Notes: generated by a model not told the origin, from the letters alone. A DNA stretch of 64,000 nt from Acaudatibacter sp963835495 (GCA_963835495.1 CAWIFQ010000003.1:1736001-1800000), one strand, 5' to 3'. Shown: positions 16,066 through 27,048, counted from the first letter of the stretch. Numbers and translations: made by a program.

Positions 16066-16544
16066 AGCGCCGGCTTGGCGATCATCAGCCAGACGATCAG
16101 CATCACCGCGCCAAAGCCCGGGAAGCCGAACGCGAACCAGAGCCTGAACAGGCGATGATAGGCGGGCGGCAAGGGCGCCTGGGCGGCGACGGCGGCGCGG
16201 GCCAGGTCGCGCATGCGGATCTGCATCCACACCACCGGCAGCCAGAACGCCCCCGCGACGGCATAGAGCGCCAGCGACGCGATGATCCAGGGCTCGCCCA
16301 GGGCGCCGCCGGTCTGCCGCAGCAGCAGGTAGCCGGTGACCGGTTGCGCCAGGATCGAGGTCGCCGTGAACACCGTGTCGGCCAGCACCACCACCCCGGC
16401 GGTGCGGGCGATGAACGCCGTATCGCGGCTGCGGTCGGCCATCAGCATGAAGAAGGCGATGCCGGCGCCGGTCCCCAGCACCACGACGGCGCCCAGCACG
16501 TGCAGATACTTCAGGATCAGGTAGGTCGACGCGCCAAGCCCCAT
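16056..16544 (-). CDS. DUF2269 family integral membrane protein
   Basis: A 162-residue protein with four or five hydrophobic helices (LILKYLHVLGAVVVLGTGAGIAFF, WIIASLALYAVAGAFWLPVVWMQIRM, LWFAFGFPGFGAVMLIVWLMIAK). The KYLHVLG and WMQIRMRDLA segments are characteristic of DUF2269. Function is unknown, though members often sit beside SDR/DoxX genes as here. The 3' end overlaps the epimerase-DoxX start by ten bases. Confidence 0.8.
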   Translation of the reverse strand: MGLGASTYLILKYLHVLGAVVVLGTGAGIAFFMLMADRSRDTAFIARTAGVVVLADTVFTATSILAQPVTGYLLLRQTGGALGEPWIIASLALYAVAGAFWLPVVWMQIRMRDLARAAVAAQAPLPPAYHRLFRLWFAFGFPGFGAVMLIVWLMIAKPALWT

Positions 16545-16675
16545 GCCGCGATGGTGAGGCGCCGCGTCTTGGCTTGGCAAGCATTGCAACCTTGACACTG
16601 CTGTTACGGCGCAGACAACTTCGTTCGGCGGGGGGCGGTCGCCTTGTGACGCTCCAAAGAACGGGGGACAGGGCG

Positions 16676-18029
16676 ATGCGGCTCCTATGCGTCCTGACGC
16701 TTCTTCTGGTGCTGCCGATGACAGCTTGCGGACCCAGCCCCTCAGCGGCGGCCTCTGCGCCGTCCCAGGCGTCGCAGCCGCCGCCCCCGCCGCCCCGCTG
16801 GCTGGCTCGCCGGCCCGGTGCAGGGCGGCCTCGTGGTCATGTCGCCCGAGCCCGACCAGGCGCAGCGCGTCGTCCTGACCCTGCTGCCGGTTGCGCAGCC
16901 TCAGGCGCCGCTGAAGGACTGGTTCGGCAACCAGGCGCTGGCGCTTGCCCAGAGCTTCGGCAAGGTCGAAGGCGCGACCGAGACGCAGGTCGACGGCGCG
17001 ATGCTCAGCCGGGCGGTGAAAATGACCGCCAACGGCCGCGAGCTGCGGTCGGTGTTCGTCGGCTATGCCTCGCCCCACGGCTTCCAGATGACCGTCGTCA
17101 TGATGCCGGCGAGCACCGCGGAGAATGACCCGCGGGTGCAGACCGTCTCGAATTATCTCGAGCAGCTGCAGGCCGCGCACTTCGACGTCACGGCGCAACC
17201 GCAGACGCAGGCCCAAGGCCCGGCTGGGCCCGCCAGCCCGCCGGCCGCCATGCCGAGCCCCGCAGAAGGGGCCCAGCTGATGGCGCTGATCCCGCCGCTC
17301 GGCGCGGCGCCGCAGCCGATGTATCCGCGGCCCGGCGATCCGATCATGCAGCCGCGTCCGCAGCTGCCGCCCGATCGCGACATCCCGATCAAGGGCGCGT
17401 GGTTCATGACCGGCTTCGCGTTCGGGGCGGTCAACGCCGGCGTCGGCGGCTCGTCCTACGGCTCGCACGCCGTGCAGCAGCTGCTGATCCTCTACGCCAA
17501 CGGCGTGGCGGTTAAGTCGGACATCATGGGCGACAACCTGGCCGGCCACCACCAGGCGGAGGGCTTCGCCACCCTCGACGTCACCGACCCGAGCGTCGTC
17601 GGCCAGGGCGGCTTCGGCCACTGGAGCCAGCAGGGCCAGACCATCAGCATCAACTGGAACTACGCCGCGCCCGAGGTGCTGAGCATCGCGGGGGCCTCCC
17701 TGGAAGGCGGCGGCGTGAAGTACAATCCGTGGCGCCTGGCCGACGGCGTGCGCCTGGAGGGGGTTTTCGTGCGGCCCAACGACCCAGGATTGCGCGGGCA
17801 GGCGATCGTCCTCACTCAGAACGGCATGTTCGCGGCCGACGGCGTCAACGTGACGATGGGCGCCGAACTGGTGATGCCCTATTTCCCGGCCCGCGGTTAC
17901 GGAACCTATGAGATCAAGAAGGGCAGCCTCGTGCTGCGTTTCGCCAACGGCTTCAACGTCGCCATCGCCTGCAACATCGACGGCGCCACCCTGCTCCTGA
18001 ACAACTTCGGCTACCAGCGGGTGCGCTGA
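16676..18029 (+). pseudogene. Secreted lipoprotein of unknown function, frame broken once near its N terminus
   Basis: The ATG at 16676 starts a lipoprotein signal (MRLLCVLTLLLVLPMTAC, lipobox before Cys), but that frame is lost within 40 codons. The remaining 400 residues continue in another frame from about 16795 and read on naturally as AGWLAGPVQGGLVVMSP. The break falls in the C-rich proline-coding run 16780-16797, a typical place for a sequence error. The mature part has a proline/glutamine-rich middle (about residues 155-220 of the long frame) and a C-terminal domain rich in beta strands. I do not recognise the family. Confidence 0.65.
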
Positions 18030-18032
18030 GGC

Positions 18033-20030
18033 TCACATCAGGTCGCGAGGGATCACGGTCCGATCCTCGCGGTCGAACACCACCCGCTCTTCCCGGCGCG
18101 CCGTCAGGCGTTCACGGACCTCGAAATCGGTGACGGTCGATGTCAGCTCGACCTCGCTCTCGACCTGGCAGTCCCAGTCGCCGCGACGATAGCGGACGCT
18201 CTGCCAGACCCGCCAGCGGCCGGAGTTCGGATCGCCGGGCGTCAGCCGCGCCTCGACGTTGGCCCCGCTGCGCTCGATCGTCGTCCCGGTGGCGCTGATG
18301 CGGCCCTCGCTTGGGGGCCAATGCTCGTCGAACTGGGCCCTGCCGTCAGCCGCCACGTCGCGCCTGATCTCGGGGTCGCCCCGGCCGGCGCCGAGTGGCG
18401 GCGTTACGATCGGGATCGGGAATGGCGGTTCGGGATCGGATGGATCGCGCAGCGGCAGCCGCAGCGACGCCGCGCCGAGGTCGACCTGCAGTTTCACCGC
18501 CGTCGGCGACGGCCACATCAACGGCCACAGGCTCTCGCTCAGCCCCAGGCGCACCCGCGAACCGGCGCGGAGCCGGCGGCCGACGAGATAGAGCGGGAGT
18601 TCGATGTCGTAGAACCGCTCCGGTATCAGCGCCTCGGGCGCGGCGTGGCCTACGCGGTGGGTGAGGTTGAGCACGCCGTAGCTGACCAGCCATGAACGTC
18701 CATCCGGCGTCACCTCGGTCAGCCGGGCGGCGATCTTGGCCACTGCGTCGCTGGCGGCGATGCGCAGCCGGATCATCGGCGAGCCCAGCAGATCGATCGG
18801 CGCCTCGAGCGGCTGGCTGTCGAACGTCAGCGCCTGTTCGTCGTCCGCCGACTGCTCCTGGGGGTATTGCGGCGCCGCGAACGGGACCCACTCGGGGGTC
18901 TGCAGCCCGACCACCGCCTCGCCGTCCAGCTCAGCCAGGACGGCCTCCCCCGCCCCTTCGGTGAGGCGTCCCCGCGCCAGGCCGAACGCCAGCTCCGTGG
19001 TTGGCGGCGGCCAGCGCGGCTCGGCGAGCCAGCGGCCCGGCAGAGGGTCCGGCGCAACCTCGATCGGCGCTGCCTCGGGCAGGAAGGCCCAGACGCGCGG
19101 CCCGTCCATCACGCCGGTGGCCTCGCCGGCCAGCCAGTGCAGCCACCAGCGCGCCTCCTCGTAGATCCATTCGAGCCCCGGCCCGGGCGCGGCCGGCTGC
19201 GGGTAGCCGTGGGTCCAGGGGCCGATCAGCGCCTTGGACGGCACCTCGAGGCTCTCCAGCAGCCGCGGGATCGCCTCGTTGTAGGGATCGACCCAGCCGC
19301 CGACGAGATAGACCGGGCAGCGGATCGCGCCCGGATCGAAGCCGACCGAGCCCTGGCGCCAGAAGTCGTCCTCGCGCTGGTGCGACAGCCACTGCGCGGC
19401 GATCGGCGGGGCGGCCTCCAGCCGCGCCATCCAGGCCGCCTCCCAGTCCGGTCCGAACACCTCGGGATCGGGCGGCCCGGCCATCACCGACTTGAAGCTG
19501 GTCGCCCATTTCAGGCCGGTGAGGGCGAACGCGCCGCCGATGTAGTGGGCATCGTCGGTGTAGCGCCGGTCAGAGCAGCACATCGGCATGATCGCCTTCA
19601 GCGCCGGCGGGGCCAGGGCGGCGGTCTGCAGGGTGATGAAGCCGCCCCAGGAGACGCCGCGCATGCCGACGGCCCCGTTGCACCAGTCTTGCGCGGCCAG
19701 CCAGGCGATCACCGCCGCGGCGTCGTCTTGCTCCTGCGACAGATATTCATCGAGCAGCAGCCCCCCGGAGTCGCCGGAACCGCGCGCGTCGAGGCGGGCG
19801 AAGGCGACGCCGCGCCTGGCCAGCTGCCGGCCCCAGTAGACGCCGTAGGCGCGGCTGCTGTCGCGCTTGCGGTAGGGCGTGGTCTCCAGCACCACCGGAA
19901 CCGGCGCGCCGGTCTCGGGCAGCCAGAGCGACAGCGCGAGCCGGACACCGTCGGCCATCGTGACCCAGACGTTCTCGATCTCGCGGACCGACACCGGCTC
20001 GGGCAGACGCCAAGTGTCGGTCCCGCTCAT
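18033..20030 (-). CDS. CocE/NonD-family hydrolase (X-Pro dipeptidyl-peptidase-like)
   Basis: A 665-residue alpha/beta hydrolase of the CocE/NonD family. It has ETTPYRKRDSSRAYGVYWG, DARGSGDSGG, the nucleophile elbow GVSWGGF, and GGWVDPYNEAIPRLLESL near the acid, followed by GPWTHGYP with the catalytic His. The last 250 residues form the jelly-roll domain typical of X-Pro dipeptidyl peptidases. No signal peptide is seen, so it is probably cytoplasmic. Members cleave esters or acyl-peptide bonds. The physiological substrate is unknown. Confidence 0.85.
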   Translation of the reverse strand: MSGTDTWRLPEPVSVREIENVWVTMADGVRLALSLWLPETGAPVPVVLETTPYRKRDSSRAYGVYWGRQLARRGVAFARLDARGSGDSGGLLLDEYLSQEQDDAAAVIAWLAAQDWCNGAVGMRGVSWGGFITLQTAALAPPALKAIMPMCCSDRRYTDDAHYIGGAFALTGLKWATSFKSVMAGPPDPEVFGPDWEAAWMARLEAAPPIAAQWLSHQREDDFWRQGSVGFDPGAIRCPVYLVGGWVDPYNEAIPRLLESLEVPSKALIGPWTHGYPQPAAPGPGLEWIYEEARWWLHWLAGEATGVMDGPRVWAFLPEAAPIEVAPDPLPGRWLAEPRWPPPTTELAFGLARGRLTEGAGEAVLAELDGEAVVGLQTPEWVPFAAPQYPQEQSADDEQALTFDSQPLEAPIDLLGSPMIRLRIAASDAVAKIAARLTEVTPDGRSWLVSYGVLNLTHRVGHAAPEALIPERFYDIELPLYLVGRRLRAGSRVRLGLSESLWPLMWPSPTAVKLQVDLGAASLRLPLRDPSDPEPPFPIPIVTPPLGAGRGDPEIRRDVAADGRAQFDEHWPPSEGRISATGTTIERSGANVEARLTPGDPNSGRWRVWQSVRYRRGDWDCQVESEVELTSTVTDFEVRERLTARREERVVFDREDRTVIPRDLM

Positions 20031-20080
20031 CGGGACAGGTTAGCAGGCCACGACGATGCTGCGCCACGCCACACGTTCCA

Positions 20081-20168
20081 ACGTCATGGCCGGGCGCGTC
20101 CCGGCCATCCATGGACGCAGTCGAGGCGCGGTGTGCCTGGATCCCCGGGACAAGCCCGGGGATGACGT
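20081..20168. repeat. REP-like palindromic element with 7-bp terminal inverted repeats
   Basis: It starts ACGTCAT and ends ATGACGT. Inside are two perfect 9-bp hairpins with 5-base loops: ATGGCCGGG/CCCGGCCAT (20086-20108) and ATCCCCGGG/CCCGGGGAT (20141-20163). The first part is the same module as at 12822. This form of repeat is common in alphaproteobacterial intergenic regions. It lies between the metK end and the hydrolase start. Confidence 0.8.
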
Positions 20169-20193
20169 GTGTATGCAGACGCTTGCGAGCTTG

Positions 20194-21367
20194 TTAGGCG
20201 AACGCGCGCTTCAGCTCGTCCGCGAGGTCGGTCTTCTCCCAGGAGAAGCCGCCGTCGGCTTCGGCCGCGCGGCCGAAGTGGCCGTAGGCGGCGGTGCGGG
20301 CGTAGATCGGGCGGTTGAGGCCGAGGTGCTCGCGGATCGCGCGCGGCGTCGCCCCGCCGATCAGCTCCGGCAGCATCTTCTCCAGCTTCTCGGCGTCGAC
20401 GTCGGTCCCGCCGTGCAGGTCGACGTAGAAGCTGAGCGGCTTGGAGACGCCGATCGCGTAGCCGATCTGGATCGTGCACTTCGAGGCCAGGCCGGCGGCG
20501 ACGACGTTCTTGGCCAGGTAGCGGCAGGCGTAGGCCGCCGAGCGGTCGACCTTGGTCGGGTCCTTGCCGGAGAAGGCGCCGCCGCCGTGGGGCGAAGCGC
20601 CGCCGTAGGTGTCGACGATGATCTTGCGCCCGGTCAGGCCGCAGTCGCCGTCCGGCCCGCCGATGACGAAGTTGCCGGTCGGATTGACGTGCCACTCGGT
20701 CTCGTCGGTGACGAGGCCATCGGGGAAGACCTTCAGGATGTAGGGCTTCACCAGCTCGGCGACGTCGGCGGGGGTCAGGCCTTCGCGGTGCTGGGTCGAG
20801 AGCACGATCGTGCGCGGCGTGCACCGGCTTGCCGTTCTCGTAGTGCAGGGTGACCTGGCTCTTGGCGTCCGGCTCCAGCTCCGGCCGTTCGCCGGAGTGG
20901 CGGGCCTTGGCCAGGCTTTTCAGGATGTTGTGCGAGTACTGCAGCGTCGCCGGCATCAGCTCCGGCGTCTCGTTGGTGGCGTAGCCGAACATGATGCCCT
21001 GGTCGCCTGCGCCCTCGTCCTTGTTGCCGGCCGCGTCGACGCCCATGGCGATATCGGCCGACTGCGCGTGCAGGTAGCAGGCGAAGTCGGCGGTCTTCCA
21101 GTGGAAGCCTTCCTGCTCGTAGCCGATGTCTTTCACCGCCGCGCGGACCTTGTCCTCCAGGCTCTCGACCACGCCGGCCGGCCCCCGCACCTCGCCCGCC
21201 AGGATGATGCGGTTGGTGGTGACCATGGTCTCGCAGGCGACCCGCGCGTAGGGATCGGCGGCCAGGAAGGCGTCGACCACCTCGTCGGAGATGCGGTCGG
21301 CCACCTTGTCCGGGTGACCTTCGGAGACGCTTTCGCTGGTGAACAGGTAGCTGGTGCGGTGGCTCAT
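20194..21367 (-). pseudogene. metK: S-adenosylmethionine synthetase, frame broken once
   Basis: The protein would be about 391 residues and would make S-adenosylmethionine from methionine and ATP. The first part, from ATG 21367, includes SESVSEGHPDKVADRISDEVVDAFL and GAGDQGIMFGYA. The second, in another frame, includes STQH, DTYGGASPHGGGAFSGKDPTKVDRS and the correct end. The frames join near 20817, where one extra G restores continuity if removed (VHA-RTIVLSTQH). metK is normally essential and the sequence is otherwise perfect, so this is probably an assembly error. It lies 22 bases from the adenosine kinase gene, on the same strand. Confidence 0.9.
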
Positions 21368-21389
21368 CGGAGGTGGGTCCTCAAACTGA

Positions 21390-22386
21390 TCAGGCGAGGC
21401 CGTTGGCGGCGGCGAGCTCGGCGAGCGAGACCTGCGGCCGGGGGCCATAGTGGGAGATGACTTCGGCGGCGGCGAGACCACCAAGGCGGGCGCAGACGTC
21501 GAGCGGCTTGTCGCGGGCGAGCCCGAGCATGAAACCGGCGGCGTACTGGTCGCCGGCGCCGGTGCTGTCGACCACCTTCGCCACCGGGAAGGCCTCGACC
21601 GTGTGGCGGATGGTGGGCGTGATCACGACAGAGCCCTTCTCGCTGCGGGTGACGGCGGCGATCTTGGTCAGGCCCTGGATGGCGCGCGCAGCTTCTTCGA
21701 AATCGCTCACTTCGAACAGCGCGGTGAGCTCGGCCTCGTTGGCGAACAGCAGGTCGACCTCGGTCTCGATGAATTCGCGCAGGGCGGTGCGGTGCCGCTC
21801 GACCACGAACGAATCCGAAAGCGTCAGCGCGATGGTGCGGCCGGAGGCTCGCGCCAGGCCCGCGGCCTTGGCGAACGCGCGCCGGGCTTCCGGCGGATCG
21901 AACAAGTAGCCTTCCAGGTAGACGATCTGCGCGCCCATGATCACCTCGGGCTCGACGTCGGCGGCGGTCAGCTCGACCGAGGCGCCCAGGAAGGTGCACA
22001 TGGTGCGCTCGCCGTCCGGCGTGACGTTGATCAGGCAGCGGCCGGTCGCCGGCGCCGCCGTTGAGCGGCCGGTCTGGAAATGGACCCCGATCTGGCGCGC
22101 GTGTCGTGGGCGAAAACGTCGCCCAGCTGGTCGGCGGCCACCTTGCCGACATAGGCCGCGCGGCCGCCGCAGACTGGCGACCCCGGCCACCGTGTTGCCC
22201 GCCGAGCCGCCGGAGGCTTCGATCGCGGCGCCCATCTTGCGCGTAGAGCTCGTGCGCGCGCGGCTCGTCGATCAGCATCATCGAGCCCTTGGTCAGCGCA
22301 TTGTCGACCAGGAAGGCCTCGTCGGCCGGGGCGATGACGTCGACGATGGCGTTGCCGATCGCGGCGACGTCGAAGGAAGCTGACAT
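21390..22386 (-). pseudogene. PfkB-family adenosine kinase, several frameshifts
   Basis: Read across frames this is a protein of about 332 residues resembling alphaproteobacterial adenosine kinases. The N terminus (FDVAAIGNAIVDVIAPADEAFL...KGSMMLID), the middle (SGGSAGNTVAGVASL, GERTMCTFLGASVEL) and the C-terminal VVDSTGAGDQYAAGFMLG (catalytic Asp) are all typical. Frames switch near 22240, 22172 and 22105. The total length still equals that of an intact gene, pointing to small compensating indels. The enzyme would phosphorylate adenosine, a product of the methyl cycle, which fits its place upstream of metK. Confidence 0.8.
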
Positions 22387-22469
22387 ACGCTTTCCGTTAT
22401 ATGATGGGACGCCCTGCCGTCCAGCTTCCCGATGCGGTGCACAAATGGCGCCGCGGGCCGGCCGCTGGA

Positions 22470-24977
22470 TTACTCGTAGCGCAGCGCGGCGACCGGCTTG
22501 GCCCGAGAAACCCGCAGGCCCTGGAAGAACACCGTGGCCAGCGCGATGACGACGGCGGCCGCGCCGGCGGCCAGGAAGGTCCAGGGCGACTGGTCGATGC
22601 GGTAGGCGAAGCCCTGCAGCCACCAGTTCATCACCAGGAAGGCGATCGGCCAGGCGATCAGGTTGGCGGCCAGCACCGGCCAGAGGAACTGCCAGAGCAG
22701 CAGCTTCAGGATGTCGCCCGAACTGGCGCCCATCGCCTTGCGCACGCCGATCTCCTTGGTGCGCCGCTCGGCGGTGTAGGCCGAGAGCGCGAAGAGGCCG
22801 AGGCAGGCGACCGACACCGCGATCAGCGCGCAGACGGCGATGAAGGCGCCCTGCGATGATCGTGTCGATGTAGAGCCGCAGCATGAACTGGCTGGCGAAG
22901 CACCTCCTGCAGCGGCTGGCCATGGCTGACGTCCTTCCAGACCCGCTCGATGCGCGGCAGGGTCTGGGTCATGCGGGCGGGGTCCAGCCGGATGTTCAGG
23001 GCCACCGACGTCAGCAGGTCGACCTTCTTGGCCGACGAAGAAGAACGACGGCTCGATCGACGGTCGCGGACGGAGCCGAAGGTGAAGTCCGGGACGACGC
23101 CGATGATCTGCGACGGGCGGTAGGGCGGCGGACGCTGGCGTCGAAATTGGCAATGCTAGCAGCGGGCCTGTAGTGCCAGTTCGACCAGCCTGACCCACGG
23201 CGGCCTGCGGCGACGAAAAGCCGAGCGCGCGCACCGCCGACTGGTTGACGACGATCGGCGGCGCATCGTCGGTATGGTTCGCGCCGTCGTCGGCCGGGCG
23301 GTCCGCGGCGAAGACCCGCCCCGCGAGCGGCCGCACGCCCGTAGAGCTCGAAGAAGCCGAAATCGACGGGCGCGATGGTCAGGTTCCTCCTGCGCCCGTT
23401 GGCGGTGACGTTGATGGATACTGTTGGCAGAGCGCCAGCGCACCGGGAGATGAGCAGGCCGCGCTTTCGACGCCCGGCACGGCCTTCACCGCATCGCGCA
23501 GCGTGTCGGTGCAGGGGGAGGCGAACAGCACCACCACGCCGTTCTGGTTGACGTGCGTGCCCTCGTTGATGGCGAAGGCGGTCTGGCGCGCGATGGTGAT
23601 GGCCGCCAGCAGGAGCGACGATCAGCACGCAGAACTGCGTCACCACCAGGGCCTGGCGCAGCCCGCCCGCCGCCGGAACCGCTCGAACGGCCCGCCCTTC
23701 AGCACCGAGGCGGGACGGAAGGCCGAGAGCACCAGCGCCGGATAGACGCCGGCCAGCAGCCCGACGACCCACCGCCACGGCCACCATGGTCGCCGGCAGC
23801 GCGGGATCGCCCAGGTAGTCGAACGCCATCCTCCGCTGCAGCGCGGCGTTCAAGCCCGGCAGCGCGATCTCGGCCATCGCGACCGCCACCACCAGCGCGA
23901 CCACCACGTAGACCAGCGCCTCGCCCATGAACTGGACGAACAGATCGCGCCGACTTGGCGCCGAGCGCCTTGCGCACGCCGACCTCGACCGCGCGGCGCG
24001 AGGCGCGGGCGGTCATCAGGGTGACGAAGTTGATCGCGGCGACGACGACGATCAGCCGCCGATGACGCCGATGGCCGGCCACCACCGCCGGATCGGTCTC
24101 CGGCGTCGAAGCTGGCGGCGGACCGGGTCGAGGTGGATCGTGGTGATCGGCTCCAGCCACATCTGCGATGCGGAGATGCTCGTTCGGCGCGAGCGCGTTG
24201 ACGCTCGGCATCATTCGGCGCTGCGACAAAACCGGCAGCGCGGCGTCGATCGATGCCGGCGTCGAGGCGCCGGGCTTCAGCTGCACGAAGGTTTCGCAAC
24301 GTGTTGCGAGAGGAAGCCTGCCTTGGTCGAATGGTCGAGGGTCAGCGAATGCGGCGCGAGCGACGAGCCGAACACCGTCGCCCGTGAGATGTTGCTGTTG
24401 GTCGGCAAGTCTTCGATCGACGGCCGCCACGCGCATCGGCGTGCCGTCGACCAGCAGGACCCCGCCGATCGGCGCGTCGCGTCCGAAGTACTTGCGGGCC
24501 GCCGCATGCGGGTGAGCACGAGCGGCGTCGGGCGCGTTCGAGCGCGCGTCGCCGGATCGCCGGCCACGGGCGCGGACAGCGCATGATCTTGAAGAAGTCC
24601 GGATCGGCCCAGATCGAACGCGCGCTCGGCGATGCTGACATCGCCTCGCCGCACCGCCGGCGGATAGCCCGAGCTGCGATCAGCGGGCAACGTATTGGAA
24701 CTCGCGGGAAGTCGAGCTTCAGCAGGTCGGCCAGCGCGCCGGGCGTCTGATCCTCGATCGATCGGCTTGGACAACGCGCCGGTGAGCTTCTGCCGGATCA
24801 GGAAGACCCGCTCGTGGCCGGGGACCCAGCTGTCGTAGCTGAGCTCGTCGCGCACATAGAGGCCGATCAGGATCGCCGCGGCGAAGGCGATGGCCAGGCC
24901 GGCGATGGTGATGCCGGCGTATGAGCCCGTTGCGGGCCAGGTTGCGCAGCGCGGCGGCGAGATAGTTGCTGGAACAT
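22470..24977 (-). pseudogene. MacB/FtsX-type ABC transporter permease, many frameshifts
   Basis: Pieces in three frames make up one permease of about 835 residues. The N terminus runs from ATG 24977, with IGLYVRDELSYDSWVPGHERVF in the next frame. The middle contains INFVTLMTARASRRAVEVGVRKALGA. The C terminus has the FtsX signature CLGLFALSAYTAERRTKEIGVRKAMGAS and ends YE at 22470. At least eight frame changes are needed. Such permeases carry out ATP-driven export or periplasmic mechanotransmission with a MacA-like adaptor, which is encoded two genes upstream. Conservation across the breaks argues for recent decay or sequencing error. Confidence 0.75.
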
Positions 24978-24993
24978 GGCGTCTCCTCGCCGC

Positions 24994-25677
24994 TCAGGCG
25001 GCCAGCAGGGTCTCGGAGACCACCCGGCCGTCGAGCAGCTTGATGGTGCGCGCGGCGGCGGCGGCGTGGGCCAGCGAGTGGGTGACCATGACCACCGTGA
25101 CGCCCGGCCTCGCGCCGCGTCGGTCAGCAGGGCCATCACCGCCTCGCCGTTGGCGGTGTCGAGGTTGCCGGTGGGCTCGTCGGCGAGGATCAGTTGCGGG
25201 GCCGAGACCAGGGCCCGGGCCACCGCGACGCGCTGCTGCTGGCCGCCGGAGAGCTGCTGCGGCCGGTGGCCGGCGCGGTGGGCGATGCCGACCCGCTCCA
25301 GCGCCTCGCGCACCCGCCGCTTGCGCTCGGCGCCCGGCACGCGGCGGTAGAGCAGCGCCACCTCGACGTTCTCGGCCACCGTCAGGTCGTCGATCAGGTT
25401 GAAGCTCTGGAAGACGAAGCCGATGTGCTCGCGCCGCAGCTTGGTGAGCTGCGGCTTCCGAACGGCGCGCGACGTCCTCGCCGAAGAACCAGTAGGCGCC
25501 GCTGGATGGGCTATCCAGCAGGCCGAGCACGTTGAGCAGCGTGGACTTGCCGCAGCCGGACGGGCCCATGATGGCGACGAACTCGCCGTCGGCGATCTCC
25601 AGCGAGACCTCGCCCAGCGCCTGCGTCTCCACCTCGCTGGTGCGGTAGACCTTGGAGACGTTCTCAAGCTTCAGCAT
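24994..25677 (-). pseudogene. MacB/LolD-type ABC transporter ATP-binding protein, two compensating frameshifts
   Basis: Across two frames this is a 227-residue ATPase. The Walker A motif GPSGCGKST and the end VTHSLAHAAAAARTIKLLDGRVV lie in the first frame. The Q-loop (FVFQSFNLIDDLTVAENV), the signature LSGGQQQRVAVARAL and Walker B LILADEPTGNLD lie in the other. Frame changes fall near 25460 and 25108 and cancel out. It would energise the FtsX-type permease encoded 16 bases downstream. It follows the adaptor gene by 13 bases. Confidence 0.85.
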
Positions 25678-25690
25678 CGCGCCTCTCCCC

Positions 25691-26959
25691 TCACTTGGTC
25701 AGGTCCACGCGGTCCACCTTCTCGAAGGCGGCGTAGTCCGACGTGATCACCCGCTCGCCGGGCTTCAGCCCGGAGAGCACCTCGACCTGATCGAGTTGCG
25801 GGCCCCAAGGCGGATCCGCCGGCGCTCGGCGTGGCCTCCGTCCGCGGAGACCACCATGACCCAGTCGCCGCCCGTGCGCTCCAGGAATGGCCCGGCCGGC
25901 AGCACCAGCGCCTGCCGGTCGCCGCCCACCGCCAGCTTGCCCTCCAGCGCCTCGCCAGGCAGCAGACCCCCGGCAGCCGCGCCTTTGAACGCCAGCTCGA
26001 CCTGGAAGACTGCGTCCTTCACCTGCGGATCGACGCGCGTGACCAGCATGGCGTAGCTCTTGCCGTCGACCGTCGACGTCCGCGTTCTGCCCGATGGCGA
26101 CGCGGCCGAGGTAGTATTCGTCGATGTCGGCCTGGGCCTTGAAGCCGGTCCCCGGCACCACCTCGCCCAGCCGGTCGCCCGGCTTCAGGATCTGCCCCAC
26201 CTGCAGATCGTTCTCGGTCAGCTTGCCGGCGACCGGCGCCTTGAGGACCAGGCTGTCGAGCTTGCTGCGGGTGACGGCCAGGCTTTCGCGCAGCGTCGCC
26301 ATCTCGGCCTCGATCTGCGGCAGCTGCGCCTGGCGCAGCCCCTCCTGGCGGCGGTTGCTGTCGTCCTGCATCGGCAGCAGGCGCTGCTGGTAGTTGAGCT
26401 CGTCGTGGAGCTGGTCGGCCTGCTCGCGCGGAAAGAAGCCCCTGGCCAGCAGGACGTCGCGGCGCTGCGCCTCGCGGCTGAGGCGCAGCACGTTGTAGTC
26501 GATCTCGGCGGCGGTCTTGGCGTTGGCGACCCGGGTTTCCTCGAGCTGCTTCTCGAACGTCTGCAGCTGGGTGATCGATTCCACCAGCCGCCCCTCGCGG
26601 TCGAGCACGTCCAGCTCCAGCGCGGTGTTGCGGAACTTCACCAGCGGCTGGCCGGCGGCCACCTGATCGCCGCTGCGGGCCAGCACCTCGGCGACCTGGC
26701 CGCCGTCGAGCGCGTCGAGATAGACCTCGTCCTTGGGCAGGGCCTTGCCCTTCAGCGGCACGAAGTCGTGGAACACCTCCGACTGCGCCGCGTCGACGGT
26801 GACGGTGGCCACCGGCACCCGCACGCCCGCCGCCGTTCCGGCCAGCAAGATCACGGCCGTTACCGCGACGACGAGCAGGCCCGCGGCCCCGCCGGCGATC
26901 AGCACGGGTCGCCGTCGCCAGACGGGTCGTTCGATGCGGCGGTCCATGCCGATGGTCAT
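25691..26959 (-). pseudogene. HlyD/MacA-family periplasmic adaptor, two compensating frameshifts
   Basis: An adaptor of about 422 residues. It has a cytoplasmic basic start, a membrane anchor (LIAGGAAGLLVVAVTAVILLAG, about 19-40), a biotinyl-lipoyl segment (GQVAEVLARSGDQVAAGQPLVKF), a long coiled-coil hairpin, LKAPVAGKLTENDLQVGQILKPGD, and a C-terminal beta domain. Frames change near 26080 and 25802 and cancel, leaving the native end. It leads the exporter operon (adaptor, ATPase, permease). It is divergent from a response regulator gene, with a perfect palindrome between them. The cargo is unknown. Confidence 0.85.
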
Positions 26960-27048
26960 GACAGCAGTATCGAGCCGGCGGCTCCTTTGTGGAAACTACA
27001 TGCTTTCATAGAGTTACGTGAATTCTGGCCCTCGCGCCGCGCGGCGCC

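Noticed and set aside
21367..21390. Possible SAM riboswitch upstream of metK
   Set aside because: Only 22 bases separate adenosine kinase from metK, too short for any SAM-binding RNA class.
22470..24977. Several separate small membrane proteins in place of one permease
   Set aside because: The fragments in different frames line up in order as consecutive parts of one MacB/FtsX-type permease and none is complete by itself.
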